Of a stretch of 44,557 bases of DNA, positions 25,925 to 34,611 are shown piece by piece. The stretch comes from Synechococcales cyanobacterium bin59.metabat.ball.084. Lineage in GTDB: Bacteria > Cyanobacteriota > Cyanobacteriia > Cyanobacteriales > Chamaesiphonaceae. Below the pieces are notes generated by a model. It saw only the letters and a program-made list of their open reading frames with translations, had not been told where the DNA came from and did no database searches. The position numbers and the translations under genes were made by a program. The stretch lies in assembly GCA_013297675.1 (NCBI GenBank), contig JAAFHZ010000021.1, positions 1 to 44,557 of the forward strand, in the 5' to 3' direction. Position 1 is the first letter of the stretch; the number at the start of each line of letters is the position of its first letter.

Positions 25925-26695
25925 TTAGAGACGCACCGTAACTTTCTGCAGATCGAGATGACTCTTAATCTCAGCCACAGTCAGCTCACAGTTATGCAAC
26001 AAAGAAGCCAACAGCGCCGCCTCCGCACCTCCAGCCGTCACCGCATCATAAATATGTTCACAATTCCCCGCACCACCCGAAGCAATCACCGGAATCTCCA
26101 CAGCATCAGCGATCGCCCTAGTTAACGCCAAATCGTAGCCCGCCTTAGTACCATCCGCATCCATACTGGTAATCAACAACTCCCCCGCCCCTCGGCGCAC
26201 CACATCGATCGCCCAAGTCACCGCATCCAAACCAGTATTCTCCCGGCCACCCTTCACATACACATCCCAACCCACCGAACCATCAGAGTTATGCCGCTGT
26301 TTGCAGTCGATCGCCACCACAATACACTGGTTGCCAAATCGATCACTGGCTCGATCAATCAACTCCGGATCACGCACCGCCGCCGAATTCAAACTCACCT
26401 TGTCGGCTCCCGCCCGCAACAAAGTCTTAATATCATCCACGGACTGAATACCACCACCTACAGTCAGCGGAATAAACACTTCTTCGGCAGTGCGATAAAC
26501 TACGTCCACGATCGTCTGGCGCTGCTCATAGCTAGCCGTAATATCCAAAAACACCAGCTCATCGGCACCGGCAGCATTGTAGGTCTTCGCTAACTCCACC
26601 GGATCTCCAGCATCCCGCAAGCCAACAAAGTTGACACCCTTGACCACGCGGCCAGCTTTCACATCCAAACAAGGCAAAATTCTTTTAGCTAACAT
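25925..26695 (-). CDS. hisF: Imidazole glycerol phosphate synthase, cyclase subunit
   Basis: HisF, with HisH, closes the imidazole ring in histidine synthesis and releases AICAR. The 256-residue TIM barrel has the catalytic Asp in [17 protein letters not shown] (Asp11) and VVAIDCKQ (about Asp130), and the phosphate-binding loops [20 protein letters not shown] and [13 protein letters not shown]. Full length and intact. It is alone on the minus strand here; a partial copy of its 3' end lies at 24641, with two unrelated genes between. Confidence 0.97.
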   Translation of the reverse strand: MLAKRILPCLDVKAGRVVKGVNFVGLRDAGDPVELAKTYNAAGADELVFLDITASYEQRQTIVDVVYRTAEEVFIPLTVGGGIQSVDDIKTLLRAGADKVSLNSAAVRDPELIDRASDRFGNQCIVVAIDCKQRHNSDGSVGWDVYVKGGRENTGLDAVTWAIDVVRRGAGELLITSMDADGTKAGYDLALTRAIADAVEIPVIASGGAGNCEHIYDAVTAGGAEAALLASLLHNCELTVAEIKSHLDLQKVTVRL

Positions 26696-26731
26696 GATTT
26701 TTTTAATAAGGTAATTCGGTTCAATATTTAT

Positions 26732-27079
26732 TTAGATTGTGGTAGTCTCATCATCTTCTTCACCAATAGTTTTTTGTAATCCATGTCGAATGTGAAGAAT
26801 ACGAACGGTCGAAACAGCATCACCATCTAATATGGTGAAAAGAACTCGGTATAAACTACGTCCTTTCCCATAAAGTAGTTGACGAATCTATAAACTAAAG
26901 TTCTCACTTTCTCTTGCCAGAGCACAACGATTTGGCATTTGAGATAAGGACTCGATCGATTCCAGCAATCTTAAGTACCACTCACTTGCCTGTTTAAGAG
27001 AAGTAAATCTAGCTAATCTGAGGGAAGCATTATCAGCCTCAGCTTCGGCAACACTTGAAATCTCGATGCGGTACTTCAT
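26732..27079 (-). pseudogene. RelE/ParE-type toxin gene interrupted by an amber stop
   Basis: The reading frame starts MKYRIEISSVAEAEADNASL, runs 63 residues to ESENFSL, meets a TAG at 26888-26890, then continues in the same frame with IRQLLYGKGRSLYRVLF and VRILHIRHGLQKTIG to a TAA at 26732. The two parts together (about 115 residues) make a complete RelE/ParE-family toxin: the N-terminal plasmid-stabilisation pattern plus the catalytic-side RQLLYGKG...YRVLFTI...VRILHIRHG. A single GAG- or CAG-to-TAG change would explain it. Its start overlaps the antitoxin stop by four bases (ATGA). Probably an inactivated toxin, unless amber is read through. Confidence 0.75.
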
Positions 27080-27330
27080 GAATTTGCAGAATGATGATGC
27101 TTTTGACGCTGTTCTTCAGCAAATTCTTGAAAAGATCTAAATTTCCCAGTATCAAAGTCATTTAACCCTTGCTGAATACCTTGGATAGCCTCAATTGAAT
27201 CTTGGCTTTCCCTCTCCAGCACACTAGTTAATAATTCAGATGTGATGAAACTAACATCTTGGCCACGTTCTGCCGCTCTGTCACGAAGCATTGTTTCTAA
27301 TTCTGGACTAAGTGTAACAACAATAGACAT
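27076..27330 (-). CDS. Antitoxin paired with the RelE/ParE-like toxin
   Basis: An 84-residue protein: an N-terminal MSIVVTLSPELETMLRDRAAERGQDVS, like the ribbon-helix-helix DNA-binding region of many antitoxins, and a charged, probably disordered C-terminal tail (GKFRSFQEFAEEQRQKHHH) that would wrap the toxin. It overlaps the toxin start by four bases and the upstream gene's stop by one (TAATG). With its toxin broken, this antitoxin may be free to evolve or still regulate the operon. Confidence 0.75.
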   Translation of the reverse strand: MSIVVTLSPELETMLRDRAAERGQDVSFITSELLTSVLERESQDSIEAIQGIQQGLNDFDTGKFRSFQEFAEEQRQKHHHSANS

Positions 27331-27545
27331 TAAATATTCTCCTTTGGAACATGACCAGCATAGTTCATTATATCTTGTTGCAGAGATTCAATTTGGCTAT
27401 TCAGGGCATCTAGATGAGCCTGATAGCATATTTGCTGGTTCGGATCGTTGGCCGATGCTGCCTTGTTAGCTATTGCGGCTAGGGCAACCTGGAATTTTCG
27501 TAGCTGGTCTTGAGTAATGCCATATTGTCTTTCGTTGAAAATCAT
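27330..27545 (-). CDS. Small helical partner protein of the nucleotidyltransferase-like gene
   Basis: About 71 residues from the ATG at 27545, MIFNERQYGITQDQLRKFQVAL, continuing as an alpha-helical hairpin (LDALNSQIESLQQDIMNYAG). Short proteins starting NERQY-x-I-T are common beside nucleotidyltransferase-like genes in cyanobacteria and are presumed antitoxins. A TTG at 27572 would overlap the upstream stop by four bases but adds an unlikely N-terminus. The bases before the ATG form AAAGGAT-TGT-ATCCTTT, a small palindrome that covers the ribosome site. Confidence 0.6.
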   Translation of the reverse strand: MIFNERQYGITQDQLRKFQVALAAIANKAASANDPNQQICYQAHLDALNSQIESLQQDIMNYAGHVPKENI

Positions 27546-27568
27546 ATATATCAAAGGATACAATCCTT

Positions 27569-28009
27569 TCAAGTAGGTATAGAGATGTCGATAGCAATCA
27601 TACCTTTAGGGTTCCCATCTCGATCTTCCTGAAAGAATTCACGATGGGGTTTGCCATTTGTACGAGTTGGCAAACTGGCTGGAAAAAATTCACCCCCATA
27701 CTTGGCTTTCTGAGCGTGCTCATTATCAAAGTCTGACAAGACTGGATCTATGGATTTCAGTTTTTCAAAATCTACGCCCTCATCTTCCCAACAAACATCA
27801 ATATCGCTGGGGATTTCTTTGTTTGTCACAAAACTACCACCAATATAGATTTTTTGGCATCCTGCTTGCCGTAAAACCTCACAAGCCCGTTTTAATCCGG
27901 CAAGAAGTTTTCGGCGGCAATCATTAAAGGCAAAGAATTCTTCAATTTGCAGCCAAGTAGTCCAATGGAATCCAGATGGTAGGGTGCCGTTCCTTGAAAA
28001 CTCAATCAT
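27569..28009 (-). CDS. Nucleotidyltransferase-like protein (DUF6932-like), candidate toxin
   Basis: A 146-residue protein with a polymerase-beta type nucleotidyltransferase signature: IYIGGSFVTNKEIPSDIDVCW, that is GS followed ten residues later by D-x-D, the metal-binding pair, with a possible third Asp in IAIDISIP at the C-terminus. The arrangement resembles the DUF6932 group. Minimal nucleotidyltransferases of this kind often form toxin-antitoxin pairs, and a 71-residue helical protein follows directly downstream. It lies between the C5 methyltransferase and the RelE-type module, all on the minus strand. Activity as a toxin is inferred. Confidence 0.65.
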   Translation of the reverse strand: MIEFSRNGTLPSGFHWTTWLQIEEFFAFNDCRRKLLAGLKRACEVLRQAGCQKIYIGGSFVTNKEIPSDIDVCWEDEGVDFEKLKSIDPVLSDFDNEHAQKAKYGGEFFPASLPTRTNGKPHREFFQEDRDGNPKGMIAIDISIPT

Positions 28010-28135
28010 ATGCTTTGCTTATCGAATGGATAAGCAAAGCATAACATATTTTTATCTAAAACGACGTATACATCAGCATTGATTATCAGATAACCTGATA
28101 AGCGATATTATGGCAACGGAATTCAGTAATAAAAG

Positions 28136-29263
28136 TTAAAGAGTCAAGCTGAGCTGATTCAACTGACCAAGTGGAATGTTCATTGGTTTACCAGATCGCT
28201 GAGATTCATAAATCTCAAGAACAAACTGGCCTATACGATGGGCAAACTGTACAGGAACAGCATTACCAATCTGTTGATGAACATGTCTTTTATTTGTCCC
28301 CTGAAAGACCCATGAATCTGGGAATGTTTGTAAACGAGCATATTCTCGATCGGTAAAACATCTTAGCCTACTAGCCGAAATTCGCCAAAGCTTTAAGTCG
28401 GTGTTAGCATTTCTTACATATAGTCCAGTTTCTCTGTTTTTTGCCTTGCGTTCAGCCACTACATTACCCTGTGCCCAGCCCCAGATCGTAGCAGTATCGA
28501 TCGCCGGAAACGGTGATGCCAGACTTCTAATTGGATGTCCATCAGATCCAGTCCGGGAAAAACGGCAAGGGACAGGCTTTTCTATCGGGTCAAAATATTC
28601 ACCGGTCTGACAATGAACTCTACTAGCAAAGCCCCACTGCGGATCATGATTCGGTAAAACAATGGATGAATTAATAGCAATATCGGCCAAATATTCTGAA
28701 GCTACAGTATCAAACTGCGGCAACGGCCAACTGAAATCCACAGGAAACTCATCTTTGCTTGCAATAAAAATGAATCTTCTTCTAGTTTGGGGTACTCCGT
28801 ACTCTGACATTCTGAAAATATGATGTTTCACATGATAGCCAATATCTTCAAATCCTCTAGAAATCAATTCAACAAAGGTCTTACCAGTTATGGGTTCTTT
28901 CATTGTTCGCAAATTCAAAACATTCTCTAAAATCACGTAGCGAGGCTTCTTCTCTTTAACCACTCTTACTACTTCTTGAAACAAGAAATTTCTTTTATCA
29001 TCTTCACGACGATTACCACCTAAAGAAAATCCTTGGCAGGGAAACCCAGCCAAGATCACATCAGAATCAGGTAGGTCCTGAGCGGAAACATCATAAATAT
29101 CACCTTGAGTGATCTCCCAGTCTGGGCGGTTAGCCCGCAGAGTTTTAACACTCCAATCATCAATATCAGAAGAATACAAATGCTGAAATCCAGCCATCTC
29201 AAAACCTAGATCCAGTCCACCTCCACCCGAAAACAGCCCTGTAAACGTAATATTATTATTCAT
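28136..29263 (-). CDS. DNA (cytosine-5-)-methyltransferase
   Basis: A 375-residue C5 DNA methyltransferase. Motif I is FTGLFSGGGGLDLGFEMAG, the catalytic Cys lies in GFPCQGFSLGGNRR (about residue 76), motif VI is VILENV, motif VIII includes QTRRRFIFIA, and motifs IX/X are REYARLQTFPDSW and QQIGNAVP. The ATG at 29263 is chosen because MNNNITFTGLFSGGGG is the normal start. No restriction endonuclease or specificity gene is recognised beside it, so it looks solitary. Solitary cyanobacterial methyltransferases can modify CGATCG, the core of HIP1; whether this one does cannot be told from its target-recognition region. Confidence 0.93.
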   Translation of the reverse strand: MNNNITFTGLFSGGGGLDLGFEMAGFQHLYSSDIDDWSVKTLRANRPDWEITQGDIYDVSAQDLPDSDVILAGFPCQGFSLGGNRREDDKRNFLFQEVVRVVKEKKPRYVILENVLNLRTMKEPITGKTFVELISRGFEDIGYHVKHHIFRMSEYGVPQTRRRFIFIASKDEFPVDFSWPLPQFDTVASEYLADIAINSSIVLPNHDPQWGFASRVHCQTGEYFDPIEKPVPCRFSRTGSDGHPIRSLASPFPAIDTATIWGWAQGNVVAERKAKNRETGLYVRNANTDLKLWRISASRLRCFTDREYARLQTFPDSWVFQGTNKRHVHQQIGNAVPVQFAHRIGQFVLEIYESQRSGKPMNIPLGQLNQLSLTL

Positions 29264-30006
29264 CGCAGCTCTACCCTCAAAGTACTTATCGAAGCAGGAC
29301 AAACGTATCAAGTTTCTGGAAAGAAGAACCGGTTAAAAGGTATTTACCATACCATCTGATTTCTAGATTTTAGTACAGAACAAATACATAATAAGAAGTT
29401 CAGTAGTGAAGATAAACCTGTTCAATTACTAAATTGCTGTAAGCCTCTCCGAATAATATCAACTGTTCAATAGAAGTTTCAATATAAATTCTGATTCGTT
29501 TGCCCTATTATCGAAGCTGCTAGAAACATTCTAGAGACGTACTTTAAAGAGGAAAATAAATTAATGTAAAAAACAAAATCCCACTATTGAATAGCAGGAT
29601 CGCGAAGAAGAAAATATCATAGTCACGGAATATATTACGAACCTGTATTACTTGCAGGAGGGAATGATTGCTTTTCAGCAGCCTGTCTATCCCTTTCGAT
29701 ACTTTCCACCAAAGTATCCCCGGCATCCACTACTATACTTACGACCGGGTGCGATGCGGTAAAATGGTTAGGTTGACTACCGCTCGCGAAAACCTGAGAA
29801 TGAACTCTTTCTCCGTGCATTACTTTTACTACCTAGTAGGTATGTATATAGCTTAACATATACCATAATACCCTGTATTATTTAATATGGAAAGACGAGA
29901 TGAATTAAATATTTTAATAACAAGAGCATTACAACATAAGATAAACATATATTTAATTTATTCAAAAGAGCACTCGCTGTTAAGCTTTATCGGCATTTAA
30001 AATCTG
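29264..30006. other. Non-coding stretch between methyltransferase and GAF-like gene
   Basis: About 740 AT-rich bases. It contains one copy of a dispersed ~75-bp repeat (29313-29386). Short frames on the minus strand, such as 61 residues ending at 29635 and an overlapping frame ending in a hydrophobic stretch at 29544, look like chance or relics; none has a convincing ribosome site or family. No tRNA or recognised RNA. Confidence 0.4.
29313..29386 (+). repeat. Dispersed ~75-bp repeat, copy A
   Basis: Starts TTTCTGGAAAGAAGAACC and ends TAGTACAGAACAAAT. A related copy lies at 39505-39578; the two share about 70% of positions with the best agreement at both ends, suggesting a mobile miniature element or an old duplication. 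Confidence 0.5.
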
Positions 30007-30996
30007 CTAGCTAGATTCGCTAATCTCAAGCCTAACTTTATTGTACGTAGTCGAGCAATCAGTATACATTTTCCTTGTAATAAGATATATTGATATCATG
30101 TCTGCAAATATGTAACCCATCTTCAAATCAATTGATTTTTCAAAGAACTTTATATCTTGATGGTCAAAGCACAAAAATCCAAATATCATTCTTTCTGCAT
30201 CGTTTTCATCAGGGGCATTATTGTTATCAAACTGCATTATAAATAGATGATCTAGTTCACTTCTTTTAAGAGATAGAGGAATAACTAATGTAGATTTGTA
30301 ACAGACTTCAGGAGATAGTTCAGCAAGATCCTTTCTTCCACTATCTAACCGCTCCCAACAATCCCTCCAATTTGTATGTTTGTTGAATCCAGGAATTTTT
30401 GAGAGCAAAGAGTTCACAGGGTTATTATGAATATATGAATTAACTTTCTCCTGGTTAGTTATACGAGCATTAACGTACAGCCCACTCTTAGCATCACTTG
30501 GAATGTCGTTTGATAAGTAATGACTTTCGCCTTTACAAATTCTTTCAAGTGCTGTATTCATAAAGCTATCAATTTTTTTCTCAGGAATAGAGGAACTTCT
30601 ATCTCTAAAAGCAGTAATTATTGAACCTCTATTCATTAATTTCAAACAAACCCGAGGCTGCTCGGTAGCTCTATCATGAAGACATTGCATAACAAAAGAG
30701 AAATTCTCTTTAACAATTATCTTTAAAGCATTATATGAGTAATCTTGCAAATCTCTATAGGAACTTATAATTTCCTCATTCTTCCCAAGATTTGACTTGT
30801 GAATGCTACACAAATCTTTCAACTTTTTATGTTTTTGACTCAGAATAAAATGATATTGCGCTATCATCTTTTGGTTATAACATACAGACTTACTAATCGC
30901 TTCAAAAAAAGACTTGTACGGATTTACCTTAAAGTATGAGTCAATCTTTACTAGGCTATCAAACTTGACAACGGAAATTGGTGATTCTTCCGACAT
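30007..30996 (-). CDS. Hypothetical protein with a GAF-like C-terminal half
   Basis: A 329-residue soluble protein of unknown function, AT-rich in codon choice and without CGATCG sites. The N-terminal ~100 residues are helical and Lys-rich (YHFILSQKHKKLKDLCSIH). The rest resembles a divergent GAF sensor domain: CLKLMNRGSIITAFRDRSS, then ESHYLSNDIPSDAKSGLYVN, then KSTLVIPLSLKR, then MIFGFLCFDHQDIKFFE and MGYIFADMISIYL. Such GAF-like proteins occur near defence genes and as single-gene sensors. No catalytic motif. It is alone on the minus strand, upstream of the methyltransferase, with its own promoter presumably in 30,997-31,198. Horizontal origin is likely but not proven. Confidence 0.55.
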   Translation of the reverse strand: MSEESPISVVKFDSLVKIDSYFKVNPYKSFFEAISKSVCYNQKMIAQYHFILSQKHKKLKDLCSIHKSNLGKNEEIISSYRDLQDYSYNALKIIVKENFSFVMQCLHDRATEQPRVCLKLMNRGSIITAFRDRSSSIPEKKIDSFMNTALERICKGESHYLSNDIPSDAKSGLYVNARITNQEKVNSYIHNNPVNSLLSKIPGFNKHTNWRDCWERLDSGRKDLAELSPEVCYKSTLVIPLSLKRSELDHLFIMQFDNNNAPDENDAERMIFGFLCFDHQDIKFFEKSIDLKMGYIFADMISIYLITRKMYTDCSTTYNKVRLEISESS

Positions 30997-31198
30997 AAAA
31001 AAAGCTTATCCTTCAAATTACAATTTTTTATTGATGCAGAAACCTCACTTACATCTAGACCATTATCTTAGAAAATAACTTTACGTAAGTTTTAGTTATA
31101 AATACAGTGTTCTTTGAACTAACGCCTAAACTGAAAACGTATAATCAAACAGGCACAATCTCAATATATCATACTAATTTGTTAACACAACAGTAGCT

Positions 31199-31825
31199 TC
31201 AATGGTGTGAAAAGATATCCCCATACTGCAAGATATCCAGCGAAACCATAGTGGGTAATGCGGCGAAGCATTGTTGCGCCAGTTCCCAACGGTCTTCGCG
31301 CTGAAGCATCACAGTCAGCTTATCTTTCACACTGATCAAATAACGCACATCATTAGCAGCATAGCTGAGCTGCTCCTCCGACAAGTTTGCCGCATTTCCC
31401 CAGTCAGAAGACTGGGCAGATTTATCTAACTCCACACCTTCGAGCTGAAAAACCAAATCCTTCAAGCCATGTTTGGGAGAATAGGTACGAACGAGCTTAC
31501 TGGCAATTTTGGTACAAAAAATTGGATTGGTTTCAATACCCAACCGGTGGCGGAGCTGTGCCACATCAAAACGCGCGAAGTGAAATACTTTAGTAATTTG
31601 CGTTGCTGTCATTAGCTGCGCCAACAGAGGAGCCTCGGTCTGGTCTTTGGCAATCCGGATAATAGTAACGAGTCCGGGAGCACAAAGTTGTACCAGGCAA
31701 AGCCGATCGCGTTGATAATTTAAGCCCATCGTTTCGGTGTCTACGGCTACCGACGATGCTTGCAGGTATCGATCGAGCAGTGCAGCGTCTAGATCTCGAT
31801 CGCAAACTTGAAAATCTTCGGTCAT
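31199..31825 (-). CDS. Ribonuclease D-like 3'-5' exonuclease
   Basis: A 208-residue DEDD-family 3'-5' exonuclease, the short single-domain form common in cyanobacteria (no HRDC domains). The four acidic residues are visible: D and E in SVAVDTETMGLNYQRD, D in FHFARFDVAQLRHRLG and the Y-x3-D pair in LSYAANDVRYLISVKDKL, with the DEDDy Tyr. It probably trims structured RNAs such as tRNA precursors. The ATG at 31825 is the only good start. A small membrane-protein gene lies 79 bases upstream on the same strand. Confidence 0.92.
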   Translation of the reverse strand: MTEDFQVCDRDLDAALLDRYLQASSVAVDTETMGLNYQRDRLCLVQLCAPGLVTIIRIAKDQTEAPLLAQLMTATQITKVFHFARFDVAQLRHRLGIETNPIFCTKIASKLVRTYSPKHGLKDLVFQLEGVELDKSAQSSDWGNAANLSEEQLSYAANDVRYLISVKDKLTVMLQREDRWELAQQCFAALPTMVSLDILQYGDIFSHH

Positions 31826-31904
31826 TACTGGCTATCCAAAGGAGTATCTACAATAAGATATCATCCTAGGCTCCAGAGCAAAATACTTATGAGGAGAGAA
31901 GAGC

Positions 31905-32066
31905 TTAGCCGAACCAGTGAGAGTGAGAATGGTTTGCCGATTTTTCGGCATGTTGGATCATGACATATCCTATATAGCTCAAACCCATCAAGAGTAAGCA
32001 AGAGTAGAGATAGGCGCTGAAGACAACGCGGACGGTGGTAGCAACAGACAGTTCTTGAAACAGCAT
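31905..32066 (-). CDS. Small single-span membrane protein
   Basis: A 53-residue frame, MLFQELSVATTVRVVFSAYL, with a hydrophobic segment continuing through SCLLLMGLSYIGYVMI and a His-rich tail (KSANHSHSHWFG). One membrane helix with a histidine-rich C-terminus is reminiscent of small thylakoid or metal-related subunits. It overlaps a longer competing frame (to 31861) that has only a TTG start and no protein-like character. Located upstream of RNase D on the same strand. I do not recognise the family. Confidence 0.5.
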   Translation of the reverse strand: MLFQELSVATTVRVVFSAYLYSCLLLMGLSYIGYVMIQHAEKSANHSHSHWFG

Positions 32067-32338
32067 ACAAGTTAACCTAGGGCCGTTGATTGAATAGAAT
32101 GAAGTTCGATTACTCGATCTTGTTCCTTATTACAGAGGTTCAAGTGTGATTTCCGACACATAAGGTTAAAAAATTATAAAACTTTTTCCTCACTGCTAAA
32201 TTGTACCCTGGATTACCAAAAAATGCTTTACATTTCGTAATATTTTACACTTTTATTATTTTTTTCTCAAATTTAAAGGATTAACCCTTACCATCAAGTC
32301 CATAAATACAGCTTACCAGGAAAATATTAGAAATCATT

Positions 32339-34606
32339 ATGACCACCAACCCGCAAGAGCTACAAAGAATTGGCATTGAGAAACTACGTCTTAGTCTCCG
32401 AGCAGGACAACAGGCTCTTTGTAACTGGGAAGCTGGTGCCCTAGCGGTTTCTGCCGTTCCAGGGGCGGGAAAGTCTCACAGTATGGCAGTGGCAGCGGCC
32501 ATCACCATAGCTCGTCAAAAGCTGCATCAAAAAAGAAAGTTAATTATTGTGACTCTCACTAGGTCAGCAGCGGCCAATATTAAAAAGAAAATAGACGATC
32601 GATTGCGAGATCTGGGTTTACCACCCACCGGCTATAGCGTCAGCACCATTCACAGCTTGGCCTGGAACATCACCAACAGCTATCCAGAACTATCCTTAGT
32701 GGATACAAACGATCGCACTGTCATTACACCACAGCCCAACCACAAACTGGTCAGGACAGTGGTAGATCGCTGGTTGCCGAAAAACCCCGATCGATACAAA
32801 ACCCTGTTGACGGGAATGGGCTTTGATGGCGAAGAAACCGAAAGAATGCGGCGACAGTCAGCGATTAAAAGTGATTTATTGCCCAACCTGGCTTTAGTAG
32901 CAGTGAGCGAAGCCAAAAGCTCAGGAATTTCGGCGGCTGAGCTATGGAAAATTGCCGCCCAGAACAACAATCAGCATGAGGATGAATACGATATTTTAAA
33001 TATCTGCGCTGGTCTATACGAAGAATATCAAAGCCTGTTAACCGAAATGCGCTACCTAGACCACGACGAAATGATTTTGGGAGCCTTACGAGTTTTGCAG
33101 AATCCGGCAGCTTGTCAGCGCTGGCAAAGCCAAGTATATGGAGTATTTGAAGACGAGGCCCAAGATTCTAGTCCACTTCAGTTTCAACTGCTACAACTAT
33201 TAGCTGGTGGCACAGCAAGCCCTAATTTAATTCGAGTCGGCGATCCTAACCAGTCAATTAACTCTAGCTACACCTCCGCAGACCCGACAGATTTTCGGGA
33301 TTTTTGCGATCGATGTGCCAATAGCGACAAGCTAGCCAGCATGACTCAAGCAGGGCGTAGCGCCTCACAAATCATCACAGCAGCCAATCATCTATTGCAC
33401 TGGAGCAATCGCACCTTCCACCCCGAGGCCACGCGGGAAGAACTAGGTAAAGTTTTTTGGGCGCAAGATATTCAGCAAGTAGAATTTGATGACCCTCAGC
33501 CCAACCCGATCGCCATTGGTCAGGGGGTAGAAATTCATCGCCCTCAAACTATTTTTCAATCGATCGAGCAAATTAGCGAAAGAATTATTGGCTTGCATGA
33601 GCAAGATCCTGATCTGAGCATGGCAATCTTAGTACGAGATAACCGTCAAGCCAAATTTGTCCGGGAAAAGTTAGGGGAAATATTGAAAGGTCGATCGGAA
33701 ATTAAAATCAGCACGGCCAGCGGCGATCGAGCTTCCCAGATTCCACAAGATATGTTGCATTTGCTGCAATTTATCGCTCGTCCCCATTCTCCAGATAATC
33801 TCAAAAAAGCTTTGGATGTGTTGTTAGAACGCAAATTAATTGCCGCACAAGATACTAATTTTTTGGCGATTTTACCTGAGCGCTTTTTGTACCCCCATCA
33901 AAACGATCCATCAATTCCCCCCAATGCGCTGGTAGCTCAGACCTACTGCCGAGAATTAATTGGGGCTAGGACTAACCTGCCACATTTTCAGCTAATTAGT
34001 TATTTGGCCGATAAATTGGAATATCAGGCAATGGAATTAGCGACAGCCGATAAATTATCGGAGTTGATAGCGAAGCAAACTTTTGGCAATAATTCAATTG
34101 AAGCCAGCATTGCGGCTTTACAAGAAACTGTACTGTCCGAAAGATTCGCTAATATCGACGAAGAATCGGAAGATGCTTACACAGCTACAGGCCAAGTAAC
34201 TATTTTGACGATGCATAAATCAAAGGGATTAGATTGGGATGTAGTTTTTCTGCCTTTTTTGAGTGAAGATATTATTCCTGGTACATCTTGGATTCCGACG
34301 AGCCAACAGTTTTTAGGAGACTTTAATATCGGCGAAGTTGCCCGCACCAAAATTCGTGCCCATGCCCATCAAAAAGAGATACCATCAGCAGTAGAAGCTT
34401 ATAATCAAGCTAAGTTCCTCAAAAGTGCTGAGTCGTTACGACTACTGTATGTAGCTATGACCAGAGCTAAGAAATTATTGTGGATGGCAGCAGAGCGGGA
34501 AGCGCCATTTAGTTGGAGTAGCTTTGACCACACTAATACTCGATCTAAGCTCAGCGCTAAACCGCCATCACCAGCAATTTTGGAGCTAGAAAGATTCTTG
34601 CGTTAA
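32339..34606 (+). CDS. UvrD/PcrA-like superfamily 1 ATP-dependent helicase
   Basis: A 755-residue SF1A helicase. Motif I is AVPGAGKSHSM, motif Ia LTRSAAANIKKKI, motif II VFEDEAQDSSPLQ (DEAQ), motif III VGDPNQSIN, motif V VTILTMHKSKGLDWDVVFLP and motif VI SLRLLYVAMTRAKK. It should unwind DNA 3' to 5' in repair or replication restart. The N-terminus has the adenine-binding Gln in LSLRAGQQALCNWEAG. Length is typical. It is preceded by about 270 AT-rich bases that must hold its promoter, and converges on the excisionase-type gene with a five-base gap. Confidence 0.92.
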   Translation: MTTNPQELQRIGIEKLRLSLRAGQQALCNWEAGALAVSAVPGAGKSHSMAVAAAITIARQKLHQKRKLIIVTLTRSAAANIKKKIDDRLRDLGLPPTGYSVSTIHSLAWNITNSYPELSLVDTNDRTVITPQPNHKLVRTVVDRWLPKNPDRYKTLLTGMGFDGEETERMRRQSAIKSDLLPNLALVAVSEAKSSGISAAELWKIAAQNNNQHEDEYDILNICAGLYEEYQSLLTEMRYLDHDEMILGALRVLQNPAACQRWQSQVYGVFEDEAQDSSPLQFQLLQLLAGGTASPNLIRVGDPNQSINSSYTSADPTDFRDFCDRCANSDKLASMTQAGRSASQIITAANHLLHWSNRTFHPEATREELGKVFWAQDIQQVEFDDPQPNPIAIGQGVEIHRPQTIFQSIEQISERIIGLHEQDPDLSMAILVRDNRQAKFVREKLGEILKGRSEIKISTASGDRASQIPQDMLHLLQFIARPHSPDNLKKALDVLLERKLIAAQDTNFLAILPERFLYPHQNDPSIPPNALVAQTYCRELIGARTNLPHFQLISYLADKLEYQAMELATADKLSELIAKQTFGNNSIEASIAALQETVLSERFANIDEESEDAYTATGQVTILTMHKSKGLDWDVVFLPFLSEDIIPGTSWIPTSQQFLGDFNIGEVARTKIRAHAHQKEIPSAVEAYNQAKFLKSAESLRLLYVAMTRAKKLLWMAAEREAPFSWSSFDHTNTRSKLSAKPPSPAILELERFLR

Positions 34607-34611
34607 GCCCG

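Noticed and set aside
29544-29820. Two overlapping ~60-residue minus-strand frames
   Set aside because: Neither has a clear start signal or family; they compete with each other for the same DNA.
31861-32070. 69-residue minus-strand frame with a TTG start
   Set aside because: Overlaps the better 53-residue membrane-protein frame, which has an ATG and a coherent hydrophobic helix.
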